A stretch of 64,000 bases of DNA, taken from positions 5,981,001 through 6,045,000 of the forward strand of contig NC_019771.1 in assembly GCF_000317695.1 (NCBI RefSeq), in the 5' to 3' direction. Shown piece after piece: positions 17,701-27,624 of this stretch. The notes under the pieces are model-generated. The model did no database searches, was not told the DNA's origin, and saw only the letters and a list, made by a program, of their open reading frames with translations. How positions within the stretch are numbered: the first letter of the stretch is position 1; every line of letters starts with the position of its first letter. The translations under genes and the position numbers were made by a program. This stretch comes from Anabaena cylindrica PCC 7122. Lineage in GTDB: Bacteria; Cyanobacteriota; Cyanobacteriia; Cyanobacteriales; Nostocaceae.

Positions 17701-20056
17701 GCAGATCCAAGGCGGTTTGCAAGTATGTAAAAGCAGCATCATAAGCTGTAGATGTCTTGGCTTTTTCTCCTGCTATTAAGTTTAACTGGGACAAGTTCTT
17801 TTGTTCGGATTGAGTTTTGATGAGTTTTTGACCCTGGTTCAGTTGGTTGGTGATATCAAAAATCTTGTGTTGTAACTGTTCTGGGGAAGTCTTTTGCCAC
17901 AAACACTGTCCTACTTGCCAATGGATCATTTGGCGATCGCTCTCCGGGATGAGAGAATAAGCTGCTTGCTGAATGCGATCATGAACGAATTTATATTCAA
18001 TGGCAGGGCTATTGCTGGGAAGTGGCACTTTTAACTCAACGGATTTGTAAGCATTGCTGAGGGGCAAAATCAATCCTTGTGCGATCGCATCTCCTAATTT
18101 CTGGGCAGTTTTTTGTAGAGATAGTTCTGCTGTCACTGCCAAGGTTTCTAAATCGAACCGGTTGCCAATACAGGCTGATAACTGTAACAATCGCTGTGTC
18201 TGCAAACTGAGTTTTTGAATCTTCAGTACCAGTAAATCTACAACATTATCAGTAATTCCCCGTTCCTGAATTTGCTCAATTGACCATTGCCAATTACCCT
18301 TTTGACGATCAAATTCCAGCAGCTTTTCAGCATACAGGGATTTCAAAAACTCATTTATAAAAAAGGGATTACCGTTGGTTTTTGCTTGCACCAGTTCAGC
18401 TAAAGGTAAAACATCTTCTGGTTGACAGCGTAATGTATTAGCAATCAACTGGTTAATAGCGGGCAATTGCAAAGGATCAAGGAACAGTTGGTTTACCACC
18501 CCATTTTCCTGCTGAATTTCTGCCACCATGCGGATGAGAGGATGGGAAGCATTTACTTCATGATCCCGATATGCCCCAATTAATAACAAAGATTGCTCAA
18601 CTGTTGCTGTTGTCAGCATTTGCAGTAGTTTCAAAGAGGCAGTATCTGCCCATTGCAGATCATCCAAAAAAATCACCAGGGGATATTGTGATTGAGTAAA
18701 GACACAGATAAATTTTTGGAAAACTTGATGAAAGCGATTTTGGGCTTCTGCTGGTAGCAAAGTAGGTACATCTGGTTGATTACCAATAATTAGTTCTAAT
18801 GCTGGAATTACCTGGGTAATCACACGACTGTTAGATCCCAAAGCTGCCAAGAGTTTTTCTCGCCAGTTAATTAGCTGTAATTCGCTCTCAGTCAGTAATT
18901 GCTTAATCAGTGAGTTAAAAGCTTGTGCGATCGCAAAGTAAGGGATATTGCGTTGATACTGCTCGAATTTACCCGCAATAAAATAACCTCTGCTGCGTGT
19001 AATAGTTTTATAAATTTCCTGTACAAATGCTGATTTACCAATACCAGAGTAGCCAGCAATCAACAACATTTCTATAGCATTAATTTGACTTGACTTCTGA
19101 ATTCCTGTGACTCTAGCAAATGCAGCTAACAACATCTCCACGTCTCTTTCTCTACCATAAAGTTTTTCAGGAATATGAAAATTATCAGAAATATCATGTT
19201 GCGCTAAAATAAAAGACTCAACTCTTTTTGTTTGTTGTAGCTGGATCAGACACTGTTCCAAATCAGTCTTAATACCCCAGGCACTTTGATAGCGATCTTC
19301 TGCTGTTTTCGCTAACAGTTTTAGAACAAGTTCTGAAACTACAACTGGTATTTCTGGATTGATTAAATGAGGTGGCACAGGTTCTAAAGCCAGGTGATAA
19401 TGAATTAACTCCAACGCATCGCTAGTTACAAATGGTAATCCATGAGTCAACAATTGGTAAAAGGTAGCACCCAAAGAGTAAAAATCAGTTCTATAATCCA
19501 GAGAACGGTTCATCCTGCCCGTTTGTTCTGGAGATATGTAAGCTAAAGTTCCTTCCAATGTAGTAGGATTTTTGATAGTTAATGTTTCCCGTGGCAGGGC
19601 AGTGGCAATACCAAAATCAATAATTTTAATTTGATTTGTTTCTAAATTTAAAACAATATTGGCTGGATTAATATCTTTATGAATGATATTCGCGGTATGA
19701 ATTTCACCTAAAATTTTAGTTATTTGAATTGCTAAATGGAGAAAATCAGTTAATGTAAACTTTCTTTTGGCTAAAATCTTTTCTAAAGATTCACCTCCAA
19801 AATCCTCTACAATAATCACAAAAGTACTTTGTAATTGTTGTAAATCATAAGCTTTAATAACACCAGATATTGTCAACCCATGCATAATTTCATATTCGAG
19901 TTTATAACGTGTAATTTCCTCTGGTGTGGGATAGTCTTTCTTCAATATTTTGAAGATTACAGGTAAATTATCTAATTCCCTAATTCCCCGATAAACCTGT
20001 GAATTGTTACTTTCATGAATTTTTGTATGAATTTGATAACTAGGAATTTTCAACAT
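14780..20056 (-). CDS. Ser/Thr kinase - AAA ATPase - GAF - histidine kinase hybrid (1758 aa)
   Basis: A giant sensor-transducer of a type known in Anabaena (HstK-like). Residues 1-270 are a eukaryotic-type kinase with Lys36, HKDINPANI (126-134; HKD rather than HRD) and DFG (147-149). Residues 295-560 form an AAA/STAND ATPase with GRERDVEML and P-loop GYSGIGKS (335-342). A long helical repeat region follows, then a GAF domain (about 1345-1495), a coiled coil, HisKA with SISHDLRAPLRAI (phospho-His 1546), and HATPase with NAIKYT, DNGSGFD and GTGIGLAI. All main catalytic residues are present. Two in-frame small dispersed repeats encode SATGSAY segments. The last codons and stop come from an ACTCAGT heptamer array. 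Confidence 0.93.
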   Translation of the reverse strand: MLKIPSYQIHTKIHESNNSQVYRGIRELDNLPVIFKILKKDYPTPEEITRYKLEYEIMHGLTISGVIKAYDLQQLQSTFVIIVEDFGGESLEKILAKRKFTLTDFLHLAIQITKILGEIHTANIIHKDINPANIVLNLETNQIKIIDFGIATALPRETLTIKNPTTLEGTLAYISPEQTGRMNRSLDYRTDFYSLGATFYQLLTHGLPFVTSDALELIHYHLALEPVPPHLINPEIPVVVSELVLKLLAKTAEDRYQSAWGIKTDLEQCLIQLQQTKRVESFILAQHDISDNFHIPEKLYGRERDVEMLLAAFARVTGIQKSSQINAIEMLLIAGYSGIGKSAFVQEIYKTITRSRGYFIAGKFEQYQRNIPYFAIAQAFNSLIKQLLTESELQLINWREKLLAALGSNSRVITQVIPALELIIGNQPDVPTLLPAEAQNRFHQVFQKFICVFTQSQYPLVIFLDDLQWADTASLKLLQMLTTATVEQSLLLIGAYRDHEVNASHPLIRMVAEIQQENGVVNQLFLDPLQLPAINQLIANTLRCQPEDVLPLAELVQAKTNGNPFFINEFLKSLYAEKLLEFDRQKGNWQWSIEQIQERGITDNVVDLLVLKIQKLSLQTQRLLQLSACIGNRFDLETLAVTAELSLQKTAQKLGDAIAQGLILPLSNAYKSVELKVPLPSNSPAIEYKFVHDRIQQAAYSLIPESDRQMIHWQVGQCLWQKTSPEQLQHKIFDITNQLNQGQKLIKTQSEQKNLSQLNLIAGEKAKTSTAYDAAFTYLQTALDLLTTDSWQTNYDFTLTLYSATAEAAYLSGNFEQVEPLFQQVVDHAKTLLASLKVYDVKIQTYVAQNQLLEAIQISLQLLKQLGVHLPMQPTSEHIQPALSATASKLANRPIENLIDLPIMSEPEVLAAMQLLTSICASAFLAVPPLFLLIVLKMVDLLVEYGNMMLAPFAYAAYGIILCGVVFEIEAGYQFGQLALSLLHHLDAKPIQARTLFAVSNQINVWKTHLRESLQSHQNCYQVGIDQGDLEFAGYAAMHFCAYSFAVGQPLDELQLQLNHYHQAVKKIKHSAGIHFVEICWQTVLNLIQEVPNPGILSGQAYDETIRLPQMQQTNFHGGLFYFYLNKLFLCYLFDNTNQAMSATGSAYANAVIAQEYLPAMTGAALVAIFKFYDSLSRLAVYANADPQQRSELLQQVAENQAKMQHWAHHAPMNYQHKWYLVEAERYRVLGRFKKAMKAYDRAISLAKKNQYLQEEALANELAARFYLEQDLITIATIYLQDARYGYLRWGATAKVRDMQRRYPQLLELQSEPTETHRFNTTESSSTKLAALDLETVLKASQAISATGSAYSTEVLLDQLLGKLMTILIENAGAQTGYLILQTQDEWRIEAISSIDNGKVELIHPDNIPCLPTSLINYVVRTQESIVLGHAIQEGNFQSEPWIIYHQSKSILCTPLLNQGKFTGIVLLENNLTTNAFTPERIEIINLLSTQAAISIDNARLLQQQEKLNQSVCQLNAELEERVTQRTAQLQAVNKALESFSYSISHDLRAPLRAIDGFSRMIQEDYGEQLDAEGNRYLKVVRDNAKRMGQLIDDLLNLSRLDRKEMSKQPVLVNELIQQVLSDLAPEWSGREIEFAIADLPNCQADLSLLTQVWINLLSNAIKYTSYKSIAHIEVGYEVMDGEGVYLIRDNGSGFDMQYADNLFGVFQRLHREQDFEGTGIGLAIVQRIIQRHGGHIWVEAAVDQGATFYFTLPSTEY
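16004..16030 (-). repeat. Small dispersed repeat inside a coding region, copy 1
   Basis: A 27-bp segment that on the coding strand encodes ISATGSAYS just before the GAF domain of the hybrid kinase. It matches 23 of 27 bases of a second copy at 16613-16639. Size and behaviour fit the very small mobile repeats described in Nostoc. Confidence 0.7.
16613..16639 (-). repeat. Small dispersed repeat inside a coding region, copy 2
   Basis: Encodes MSATGSAYA in the helical-repeat region of the hybrid kinase, about 200 codons upstream of the first copy in the protein. Same orientation and same reading frame as copy 1. Confidence 0.7.
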
Positions 20057-20157
20057 GGTTCAACCACCTTCAATTAGTAAAATCAGGCAAAAAGTCCGGT
20101 TAACTCGCAAACTCGATTCTATATCTATAATAGTTGCACTCTTAATTAACAGGCTAA

Positions 20158-20252
20158 GGGAACACCAGAAAATAAATTATCCAATCTTGTGGGATGGGCT
20201 TCTAGGCCTACCTCACAATAATTAATTGAATATTTTTTTATTTGGAAGTGCC
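20158..20252. mobile_element. MITE-like element with TAA target duplication (copy C)
   Basis: The 95-bp element has imperfect inverted ends (GGGAACACCAGAAAAT and the complement of ATTTGGAAGTGCC) and TAA on both flanks. It shares ends and core with elements at 32671-32794 and 43617-43741 but is in the opposite orientation to the former and lacks part of the centre. It lies in the divergent promoter region between the hybrid kinase and the GGDEF-EAL gene. Confidence 0.75.
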
Positions 20253-20339
20253 TAATTTATAGCATTGTCAAATTCAATAAGAATTTAAGAAGACAGGAAA
20301 ATGTGAGCATATTAAAGTTTAGCAAGGAGACTGTAAGGC

Positions 20340-22439
20340 ATGAGTGAAGACTTAAATATCCTAATTATTGAAGATTCAGAAGTTGATGCTATGTTAGTTC
20401 TCCGGGAACTACGTCGCGGTGGCTTTAACCCAATTTGGGAGCGTATCGAAGTCGCCCAAGAGCTACACGCAGCCCTGAATAGCCGTACATGGGATGTCAT
20501 ACTTTCAGATTACCGCTTACCTGGATTCAATGCACCTGCGGCTCTGCAAATAGTCAAGCAGAGTCAAAAAGATATTCCTTTCATTCTCGTTTCCGGCACA
20601 ATCGGCGAAGTATCAGCAGTGGAAATGATGAAAGCAGGCGCTCATGATTATGTGATGAAGGATAACTTAAACCGATTACCAGAGGCAGTGCGTCGGGAAC
20701 TTCGGGATGCACAGGTACGAGCAGAACATAAACAAGCTCACAGTCTGTTAGAGACATTAGCCTCTAATATACCGGGAATGATATACACTTTCGTACAGCA
20801 TTCCGATGGTTCTACTGCCTTTGAATACGTTAGTTTGGGCTGTTTATCTCTTTTGGAGTTAACGCCAGATCAAGTTTTAGAAAATATCTCTCTTTGCTTT
20901 GCACAAATTCATATTGATGATCGTGCTGGATGTTATGTAGCTGCTAAACAAAGCATTCAAACGTTAAATCAATTTTTTTACGAGTGCCGATTAGTTACAC
21001 CATCTGGCCAGTTAAAGTGGGTACAAGCCAGCGCCCGTCCGGAACTCAAGAAAAATGGAGATACGATTTGGCATGGTATTTTATTGGATGTGAGCGATCG
21101 CAAACAGGCACAGGAATTACTGATTCATAATGCTTTACATGATCCATTAACAAATCTACCCAATCGCACACTTTTAGAAGAGCGACTCGAATTAGCAATT
21201 CATCGCACTAAACGAGCAGAAAACTATCATTATGCTGTCTTATTTCTAGATTTAGATCGCTTCAAAGTTATCAATGACAGTTTAGGGCATTTAGCTGGAG
21301 ATCAACTACTTAAGTCTATTGCTAAAAAACTGAAAACTCATCTGCGTGAAATTGATTTAGTGGCTAGACTTGGTGGTGACGAATTCGTAGTTTTCTTAGA
21401 GGATATATATAATTTAGAACACGCTATTCAAATTACCATGCGTATTCTTAAAGATTTTCAAATACCATTGATAATTAATAATTCCGAAGTTGTAATCAGT
21501 ACAAGCATCGGTATTGTCTTAGGCACAAAAAACTATGATCTCGCTGCCGATTTACTGCGAGATGCAGATATTGCTATGTATCAAGCCAAAGAAAAAGGCA
21601 GAAATTCATATAAAATTTTTGATGCCCAAATGCATACCCAAGCAGTAAATCGACTAACTCTAGAAACCGAAATGCGTAAGGCTCTCGAAAGAGAAGAATT
21701 TATCGTATATTACCAGCCTATTATTGATATATTTAGCAGTCGGCTGATTGGATTTGAGGCATTAGTGCGCTGGCAACATCCAACTCGTGGATTCATTTTA
21801 CCGAAAGAATTTGTTCCTATTGCCGAAGAAACTGGACTAATTGTGCCGATAGATCAGTGGATGTTTTTCACAGCTTGTCAACAACTAGCAACCTGGAAAA
21901 CCAAGTTTCCTCACCGCTTCCCACTAAAAATAAGTATTAATCTCTCTGTTCAAGATATTCGCCAAGATAATTTGATTGAAAACATTGATAGAATTTTAAA
22001 AGAAACACAATTAGATGGAGAATCCATCAGTTTAGAAATTACCGAGAGTATGCTCATTGAAAATATCAATCAAACAATTGATTTGTTAACTAAATTAAAG
22101 TTAAGAAAAAACCAGATTAGTATTGATGACTTTGGGACTGGTTATTCATCACTCAATTATCTTCATCGCTTACCCGCTGATAACTTGAAAATTGATCGCT
22201 CTTTTGTAACTCAAATGCAGGAAGGAAATCGTAATTATCAAGTCGTGAGTACTATCATCACTTTGAGTAATCAACTTGGCTTAACTGTTGTAGCAGAAGG
22301 AATTGAAACACTACAGCAATTACAATGGTTACAACAACTAGGATGTGAATTTGGTCAGGGGTATTTATTTTCTAAACCCTTGGCTGCAAAGGAAATTGAA
22401 ATCTGCTTTCTTAACAAAGATCATGATAAATTTTATTAG
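20340..22439 (+). CDS. REC-PAS-GGDEF-EAL cyclic-di-GMP regulator
   Basis: The 699-residue protein has a receiver domain (1-125; IIEDSEVDAM, phospho-Asp in VILSDYRLPGF), a PAS/PAC region (about 140-255), a GGDEF domain (260-430) with intact GGDEF at 345-349 and an EAL domain (440-695). In EAL the residues EAL (473-475), NLS, EITES, DDFGTGYSS, LKIDRSF and AEGIE are all present, so both synthesis and hydrolysis of c-di-GMP look possible. AAGGAG precedes ATG 20340. It diverges from the hybrid kinase, which could phosphorylate its receiver. Confidence 0.94.
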   Translation: MSEDLNILIIEDSEVDAMLVLRELRRGGFNPIWERIEVAQELHAALNSRTWDVILSDYRLPGFNAPAALQIVKQSQKDIPFILVSGTIGEVSAVEMMKAGAHDYVMKDNLNRLPEAVRRELRDAQVRAEHKQAHSLLETLASNIPGMIYTFVQHSDGSTAFEYVSLGCLSLLELTPDQVLENISLCFAQIHIDDRAGCYVAAKQSIQTLNQFFYECRLVTPSGQLKWVQASARPELKKNGDTIWHGILLDVSDRKQAQELLIHNALHDPLTNLPNRTLLEERLELAIHRTKRAENYHYAVLFLDLDRFKVINDSLGHLAGDQLLKSIAKKLKTHLREIDLVARLGGDEFVVFLEDIYNLEHAIQITMRILKDFQIPLIINNSEVVISTSIGIVLGTKNYDLAADLLRDADIAMYQAKEKGRNSYKIFDAQMHTQAVNRLTLETEMRKALEREEFIVYYQPIIDIFSSRLIGFEALVRWQHPTRGFILPKEFVPIAEETGLIVPIDQWMFFTACQQLATWKTKFPHRFPLKISINLSVQDIRQDNLIENIDRILKETQLDGESISLEITESMLIENINQTIDLLTKLKLRKNQISIDDFGTGYSSLNYLHRLPADNLKIDRSFVTQMQEGNRNYQVVSTIITLSNQLGLTVVAEGIETLQQLQWLQQLGCEFGQGYLFSKPLAAKEIEICFLNKDHDKFY

Positions 22440-22880
22440 CTTTTACAAAAAGTTGAGGACTTACGCAAGTGTCACACCAAGTATCTATTTTATAGTATAT
22501 TAGACATCAAATATCTGTTTATTTGCAGGATTTATGCAGTTTGACGCGGTTGGTGAACTTGCCGAACCACACCCTCCAAAGCTAAACAAGCAGAACAAAA
22601 GTCCTTAAATTCCCCTTTTTTAAGGAAATTTAGAAGGTTTCGTCTCTATATCTGAAGGCATTTTACACAATTTGTAATGCTGCCAAGAAAAAATAACTTT
22701 AACTTTAATTTAACTAAATATTAAGAATTGATTACCTAAACCTTAATACACAGCAACAAAACAAAAATATACAATATAATCTACATCAAAATCTCTGGAG
22801 AAATACAGATGACAAGGTTAAATATAGAATAAAACTTTGAAGAACGGATATTTATTATAGATACATAGGGAAATTGGTAA
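22440..22880. other. Intergenic region before the secretion cluster
   Basis: 441 bp without a gene. It includes GAGGACTTACGCAAG, a sequence often seen at the ends of cyanobacterial insertion sequences, and the hairpin CTTAAATTCCCC/GGAAATTTAGAAG-like stretch near 22604-22637. The promoter of the T4SS-like cluster must lie here, but I cannot pick one out. Confidence 0.4.
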
Positions 22881-23492
22881 ATGCCTAGAGATTATAGTAC
22901 GAAAAGAACCGAAAAAAGTTTACCGGTGAGTACAAAGACAGCATCTAACAAATTGCCGAGTATTTGGAAAATATGGCAACAGCACTTAGTAGAATCTATA
23001 CCATTTTTAATTGCTTGCGCTGTATTTTTAAGCGTGATTAGTTTAAAAAGTCCCATCCTGCTTTTTTGTTTACTAGCTGCTAGTTTTATCACCATCATTT
23101 TTCAGCAAATTGGACAGCAGATAAATTTACCAAAAAGATGGCTGATAGTATTGCAAATTTTGGCAGTATCTATCATTCTTAGTTTATTTTGGGTAGACTT
23201 TTTTTCTGCCCCGGCATCTGCTCAATTTTTTGGTAAAGCTGAAAACTTTTTTAAAAGCACATTGACACAAGGTACAGACAGTAATAGTAATCCTCAAACA
23301 GCAGTCAGTTTAATATTCAATATTTTGAGAGCAATTTATTTACTTTATATTGCTATTTCTTTAATTGGTGTCATTAATGCAGTTCGCAAAGATGAAGATT
23401 GGCAAAGTATCGCTAGAGTTCCTTTGATAGTGGTGGTTGCTGTCACTGTTGCTGATGTCTTGACAGGTTTTGTAATTGGTGATGCCAAATAA
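22881..23492 (+). CDS. VirB2-like pilin candidate, first gene of T4SS-like cluster
   Basis: The 203-residue protein has two membrane helices (about 38-75), a third ending in FFSAPASAQFFG (a plausible signal-peptidase site near residue 110), then two further helices around a short basic loop (INAVRKDEDWQSIARVP). The part after the AxA site matches the size and topology of mature VirB2/TrbC pilins (about 90 residues, two helices). The long multi-helix leader is unusual. The call rests mainly on topology and on the following VirB3, VirB4, VirB6, VirB8 and VirB10-like genes. Confidence 0.55.
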   Translation: MPRDYSTKRTEKSLPVSTKTASNKLPSIWKIWQQHLVESIPFLIACAVFLSVISLKSPILLFCLLAASFITIIFQQIGQQINLPKRWLIVLQILAVSIILSLFWVDFFSAPASAQFFGKAENFFKSTLTQGTDSNSNPQTAVSLIFNILRAIYLLYIAISLIGVINAVRKDEDWQSIARVPLIVVVAVTVADVLTGFVIGDAK

Positions 23493-23548
23493 TTTTTATT
23501 TGACAATTCTCCTGATTTCTGAATCCTCTTCCATTCTTACAGTTTTTT

Positions 23549-23926
23549 ATGTCTCCAGAACGAGATCAAGAATTTCGTCCAGTTAACCAAATTTTAGGCT
23601 CACAACCATCATTAGGCCCAATTCCGGCTGATCAAATTTTTCCTTGGTTAGTTATTGTTCTAGTTTCATATTTTGTGATTAATGGCGTTTTTGGAGGACT
23701 GTTTGCAGATGATTTTCAGCGATGGTTGTGGACAGCATTAATGACAGGTTGGGGAATAGCAACTTGGTGGATATTAAGTGGTGGTAGGAGTTGGCGTTTT
23801 TTAAGCAAGTTTATTGGAGTTCCTACTTGGACAAGAGGCTTTGCTCGTTATCAAAGCGTGCTAGAAATTAACCATGAAGCAAAAAATCGGAAAACAAAAC
23901 ATCAACGTCGCAGGTCAAGAAAGTAG
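23549..23926 (+). CDS. VirB3-like inner-membrane protein
   Basis: The 125-residue protein has two adjacent hydrophobic segments (IFPWLVIVLVSYFVINGVFG and the TALMTGWGIATWW region) and a very basic tail (KNRKTKHQRRRSRK). VirB3/TraL proteins are small, have one or two helices and precede virB4, as here. The 3' end overlaps the start of the ATPase gene by 53 bp, so translation is probably coupled. Sequence similarity alone would not carry the call. Confidence 0.5.
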   Translation: MSPERDQEFRPVNQILGSQPSLGPIPADQIFPWLVIVLVSYFVINGVFGGLFADDFQRWLWTALMTGWGIATWWILSGGRSWRFLSKFIGVPTWTRGFARYQSVLEINHEAKNRKTKHQRRRSRK

Positions 23927-26621
23927 ATTAACACCATTTGAAGATGCTTTACATTTGGCGACAATGCTCCGCATTTCTTTAAATGGCAGAGATATTGGTG
24001 CTTATATTCTGAATAAAGAAAATCAAAAAGATAGGTTTTGTTTTGTTTTTGGTTTTGAATGTCGTGGCATTCATACTACTTTAAGGTCAGAACAAATAGA
24101 GACTATTTTTAATAATATTGAATCAGGTTTAAAAGATATTCCCGAAGGTGAAAAAATGACCTTACATATAGGGTCTTTTGGTTCGGATAAACAACGCCAA
24201 ACAGAATTATTAGATTTGGTCAAGCGGACACCATCGAGGGATATTAAATATTTATTGACAGCAGAAAGAGCGAGGATTCAAGAACTTACAAATTCGGGAA
24301 TTCGCAAACCCAAATTTATGCGAATTTACGTTACTTATACTATTGAACCTAATGCTACTCAAGCAGATGATTGGATTGAGAAATTATTAAATAAAACTGA
24401 ATTGTGGTGGTTGAAATTTAAAGGGGAACTAGCAGAAGTTCAAAATCAGCGGATTGAAACTCTGATTATCAAAGCTTACCAACAAGGTTTTTCTCGATGG
24501 GAACAGCTTTTGTCTAACAAAATGGGGTTAGATGTCAAACCATTAAATGCTAAGGAACTTTGGGAAGAAGCCTGGAGACGATTTAATGATACACCACCGA
24601 TAGAAATTCCCCAATTACTTTATTTAGATGAAAATGGACTGCATGAGGAAGTTAATTCAGATTTAGCTAGTAGCAAATTGCTGATAGAGAATATTCATAG
24701 TACAACCTTGTTGATGGAATCGAGTGTACCCTGTGCTGATCGTCGTTGGGTGAATGTGAAAAATCGTTATATTGGTGCGTTAACGTTTTTAGAAAAACCC
24801 GGAGGTTGGCCGAATAAATTTTCTCAGTTGCGTTATTTGTGGGAATTGTTGGCTAGAGAAACGGTGGTAGATACAGAAATTTTTTGTCAGTTAACTGCTG
24901 CTAATCCCGCATTGGTTAAAACTACTTTGCAACGGGTTCTTAAGCAGTCGAATATGACAGCTATGATGGCTCAAGAAAAAAGTAAAACTATTGATGTAAA
25001 TGCCCAATTAAAGTTAAAGAAATCTGTTGCAGCCCAAGAACAATTATATGAAGGTGCAGTCCCTATATATACAAGTGTAGTTATTTTTGTCCATCGTCCG
25101 ACTATAGAAAAATTAGATCAAGCCACGAGATATATTGAAAATTGTTTTCAACGTCCTGCACAGGTAATTAGAGAAGTAGAATATGCCTGGAAGATTTGGT
25201 TACAATCTTTACCGATAGTTTGGGAAGGTTTGTTAGTTAAGCCTTTTAACCGCAGACAATTATATTTAACCAGTGAAGTTCCAGGATTAATGCCTTTAGT
25301 GTTAACTAAAGCTGGAGATAAACATGGTTTTGAGTTAATTGCGGAAGAAGGAGGAACACCAATACATTTAGATTTATTTAATCAACATAAAAATTTAGCC
25401 TTGTTTGCAACGACTCGTGCAGGTAAATCGGTTTTGGTGTCAGGAATTTTAACTCAGGCTTTAGCCCATGGGATTCCTGTGGTTGCATTGGACTTTCCCA
25501 AGCCTGATGGGACATCTACGTTTACAGACTATACAGAGTTTATGGAGGGGAATGGGGCATATTTTGATATTTCCAAACAATCAAATAATTTGTTTGAACA
25601 GCCAGATTTACGATCGCTCTCACCAGAGGAACAGCGCGATCGCTTGCTCGATTATACTGGATTCTTGGAATCAGCCTTAATGACTATGGTTTTAGGCTCA
25701 TCCACCGAAAATCAACTATTATCTCAAACGGTGCGTTCCCTGCTCAACCTAGCCTTAGCAGCTTTCTTTGCTGATGCCAGTATCCAGGCGCGATATAAAC
25801 AAGCGATCGCTGACGGTTTTGGAACTACAGCTTGGCAAAAAACCCCTACCTTAAAAGACTTTCTCTGTTTTTGCTCGCCAGAACATCTGCAATTAGACGC
25901 TATTAGCGGCAGAGTCGATGATGCACTTAGTCAAATTCAATTGCGGTTACGTTTTTGGCTTTCTAGTCGTGTAGGAAAATCTATTTCTGCACCATCTAGC
26001 TTTCCCACCGATGCCCAACTTTTAGTATTTGCACTACGAAATTTATCAGATAATGAAGATGCAGCAGTTTTATCTTTAAGTGCTTATTCAGCGGCTTTAC
26101 GACGAGCTTTAAGCAGTCCCGCTTCTATCTTTTTTATTGATGAAGCACCGATTTTATTTGAATTTGATCAAATATCAGATTTAGTAGGTAGAATTTGTGC
26201 AAATGGTGCAAAAGCTGGGATCAGAGTTATTTTATCAGCACAAGATCCCGATACTATTGCTAAATCTAAAGCCGCATCGAAGATTTTACAAAATTTGTCA
26301 ACGAGATTAATTGGTAGAATTCAACCGGTTGCGGTAGATAGTTTTGTCAGTATTTTAAAATATCCCCGTGATATTATTTCTCGTAATGCGACAGAAAGCT
26401 TTTTTCCTCGGAAAGAAGGTATTTATAGTCAATGGTTATTAGATGATAATGGTATTTATACATTCTGCCGTTATTATCCAGGTTATGAACAATTGGCTGT
26501 AGTTGCTAATAACCCTAATGAACAAACTGCTCGTCAAGAAGCTATGTTACATTACCAGGATAAATATGAGGCAATTTCTGTTTTTGCTCGGCAGTTAGTG
26601 GCTTCGTTGCGAGGTAGTTAA
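23874..26621 (+). CDS. VirB4/TraC-like secretion ATPase
   Basis: The 915-residue protein is the best-supported T4SS component. Walker A TTRAGKS is at 513-519 within NLALFATTRAGKSVLVSGIL, and Walker B IFFIDEAPILF is near 755. The long N-terminal domain (1-480), a conserved DFPKPDG segment after Walker A and the C-terminal GAKAGIRVILSAQDP match the VirB4/TraC/TrbE superfamily that energises pilus assembly and substrate transfer. The gene overlaps its upstream neighbour by 53 bp. Two HIP1 sites (near 25640 and 25804) argue against very recent import. Confidence 0.85.
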   Translation: MKQKIGKQNINVAGQESRLTPFEDALHLATMLRISLNGRDIGAYILNKENQKDRFCFVFGFECRGIHTTLRSEQIETIFNNIESGLKDIPEGEKMTLHIGSFGSDKQRQTELLDLVKRTPSRDIKYLLTAERARIQELTNSGIRKPKFMRIYVTYTIEPNATQADDWIEKLLNKTELWWLKFKGELAEVQNQRIETLIIKAYQQGFSRWEQLLSNKMGLDVKPLNAKELWEEAWRRFNDTPPIEIPQLLYLDENGLHEEVNSDLASSKLLIENIHSTTLLMESSVPCADRRWVNVKNRYIGALTFLEKPGGWPNKFSQLRYLWELLARETVVDTEIFCQLTAANPALVKTTLQRVLKQSNMTAMMAQEKSKTIDVNAQLKLKKSVAAQEQLYEGAVPIYTSVVIFVHRPTIEKLDQATRYIENCFQRPAQVIREVEYAWKIWLQSLPIVWEGLLVKPFNRRQLYLTSEVPGLMPLVLTKAGDKHGFELIAEEGGTPIHLDLFNQHKNLALFATTRAGKSVLVSGILTQALAHGIPVVALDFPKPDGTSTFTDYTEFMEGNGAYFDISKQSNNLFEQPDLRSLSPEEQRDRLLDYTGFLESALMTMVLGSSTENQLLSQTVRSLLNLALAAFFADASIQARYKQAIADGFGTTAWQKTPTLKDFLCFCSPEHLQLDAISGRVDDALSQIQLRLRFWLSSRVGKSISAPSSFPTDAQLLVFALRNLSDNEDAAVLSLSAYSAALRRALSSPASIFFIDEAPILFEFDQISDLVGRICANGAKAGIRVILSAQDPDTIAKSKAASKILQNLSTRLIGRIQPVAVDSFVSILKYPRDIISRNATESFFPRKEGIYSQWLLDDNGIYTFCRYYPGYEQLAVVANNPNEQTARQEAMLHYQDKYEAISVFARQLVASLRGS

Positions 26622-26683
26622 TTGAGGAATTATCTCACGCAGAGGCGCAGAGGCACAGAGAGAGAAGGAAATGAATAGGGGGA

Positions 26684-27580
<897 letters not shown>

Positions 27581-27624
27581 TACTGTAATTTATTTACTTT
27601 TAGCAAAAATATTGTGAACCCAAA

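Noticed and set aside
14780..20056. STAND defence receptor
   Set aside because: The AAA module lies between a Ser/Thr kinase and a GAF-histidine kinase, the known plan of cyanobacterial hybrid signalling kinases.
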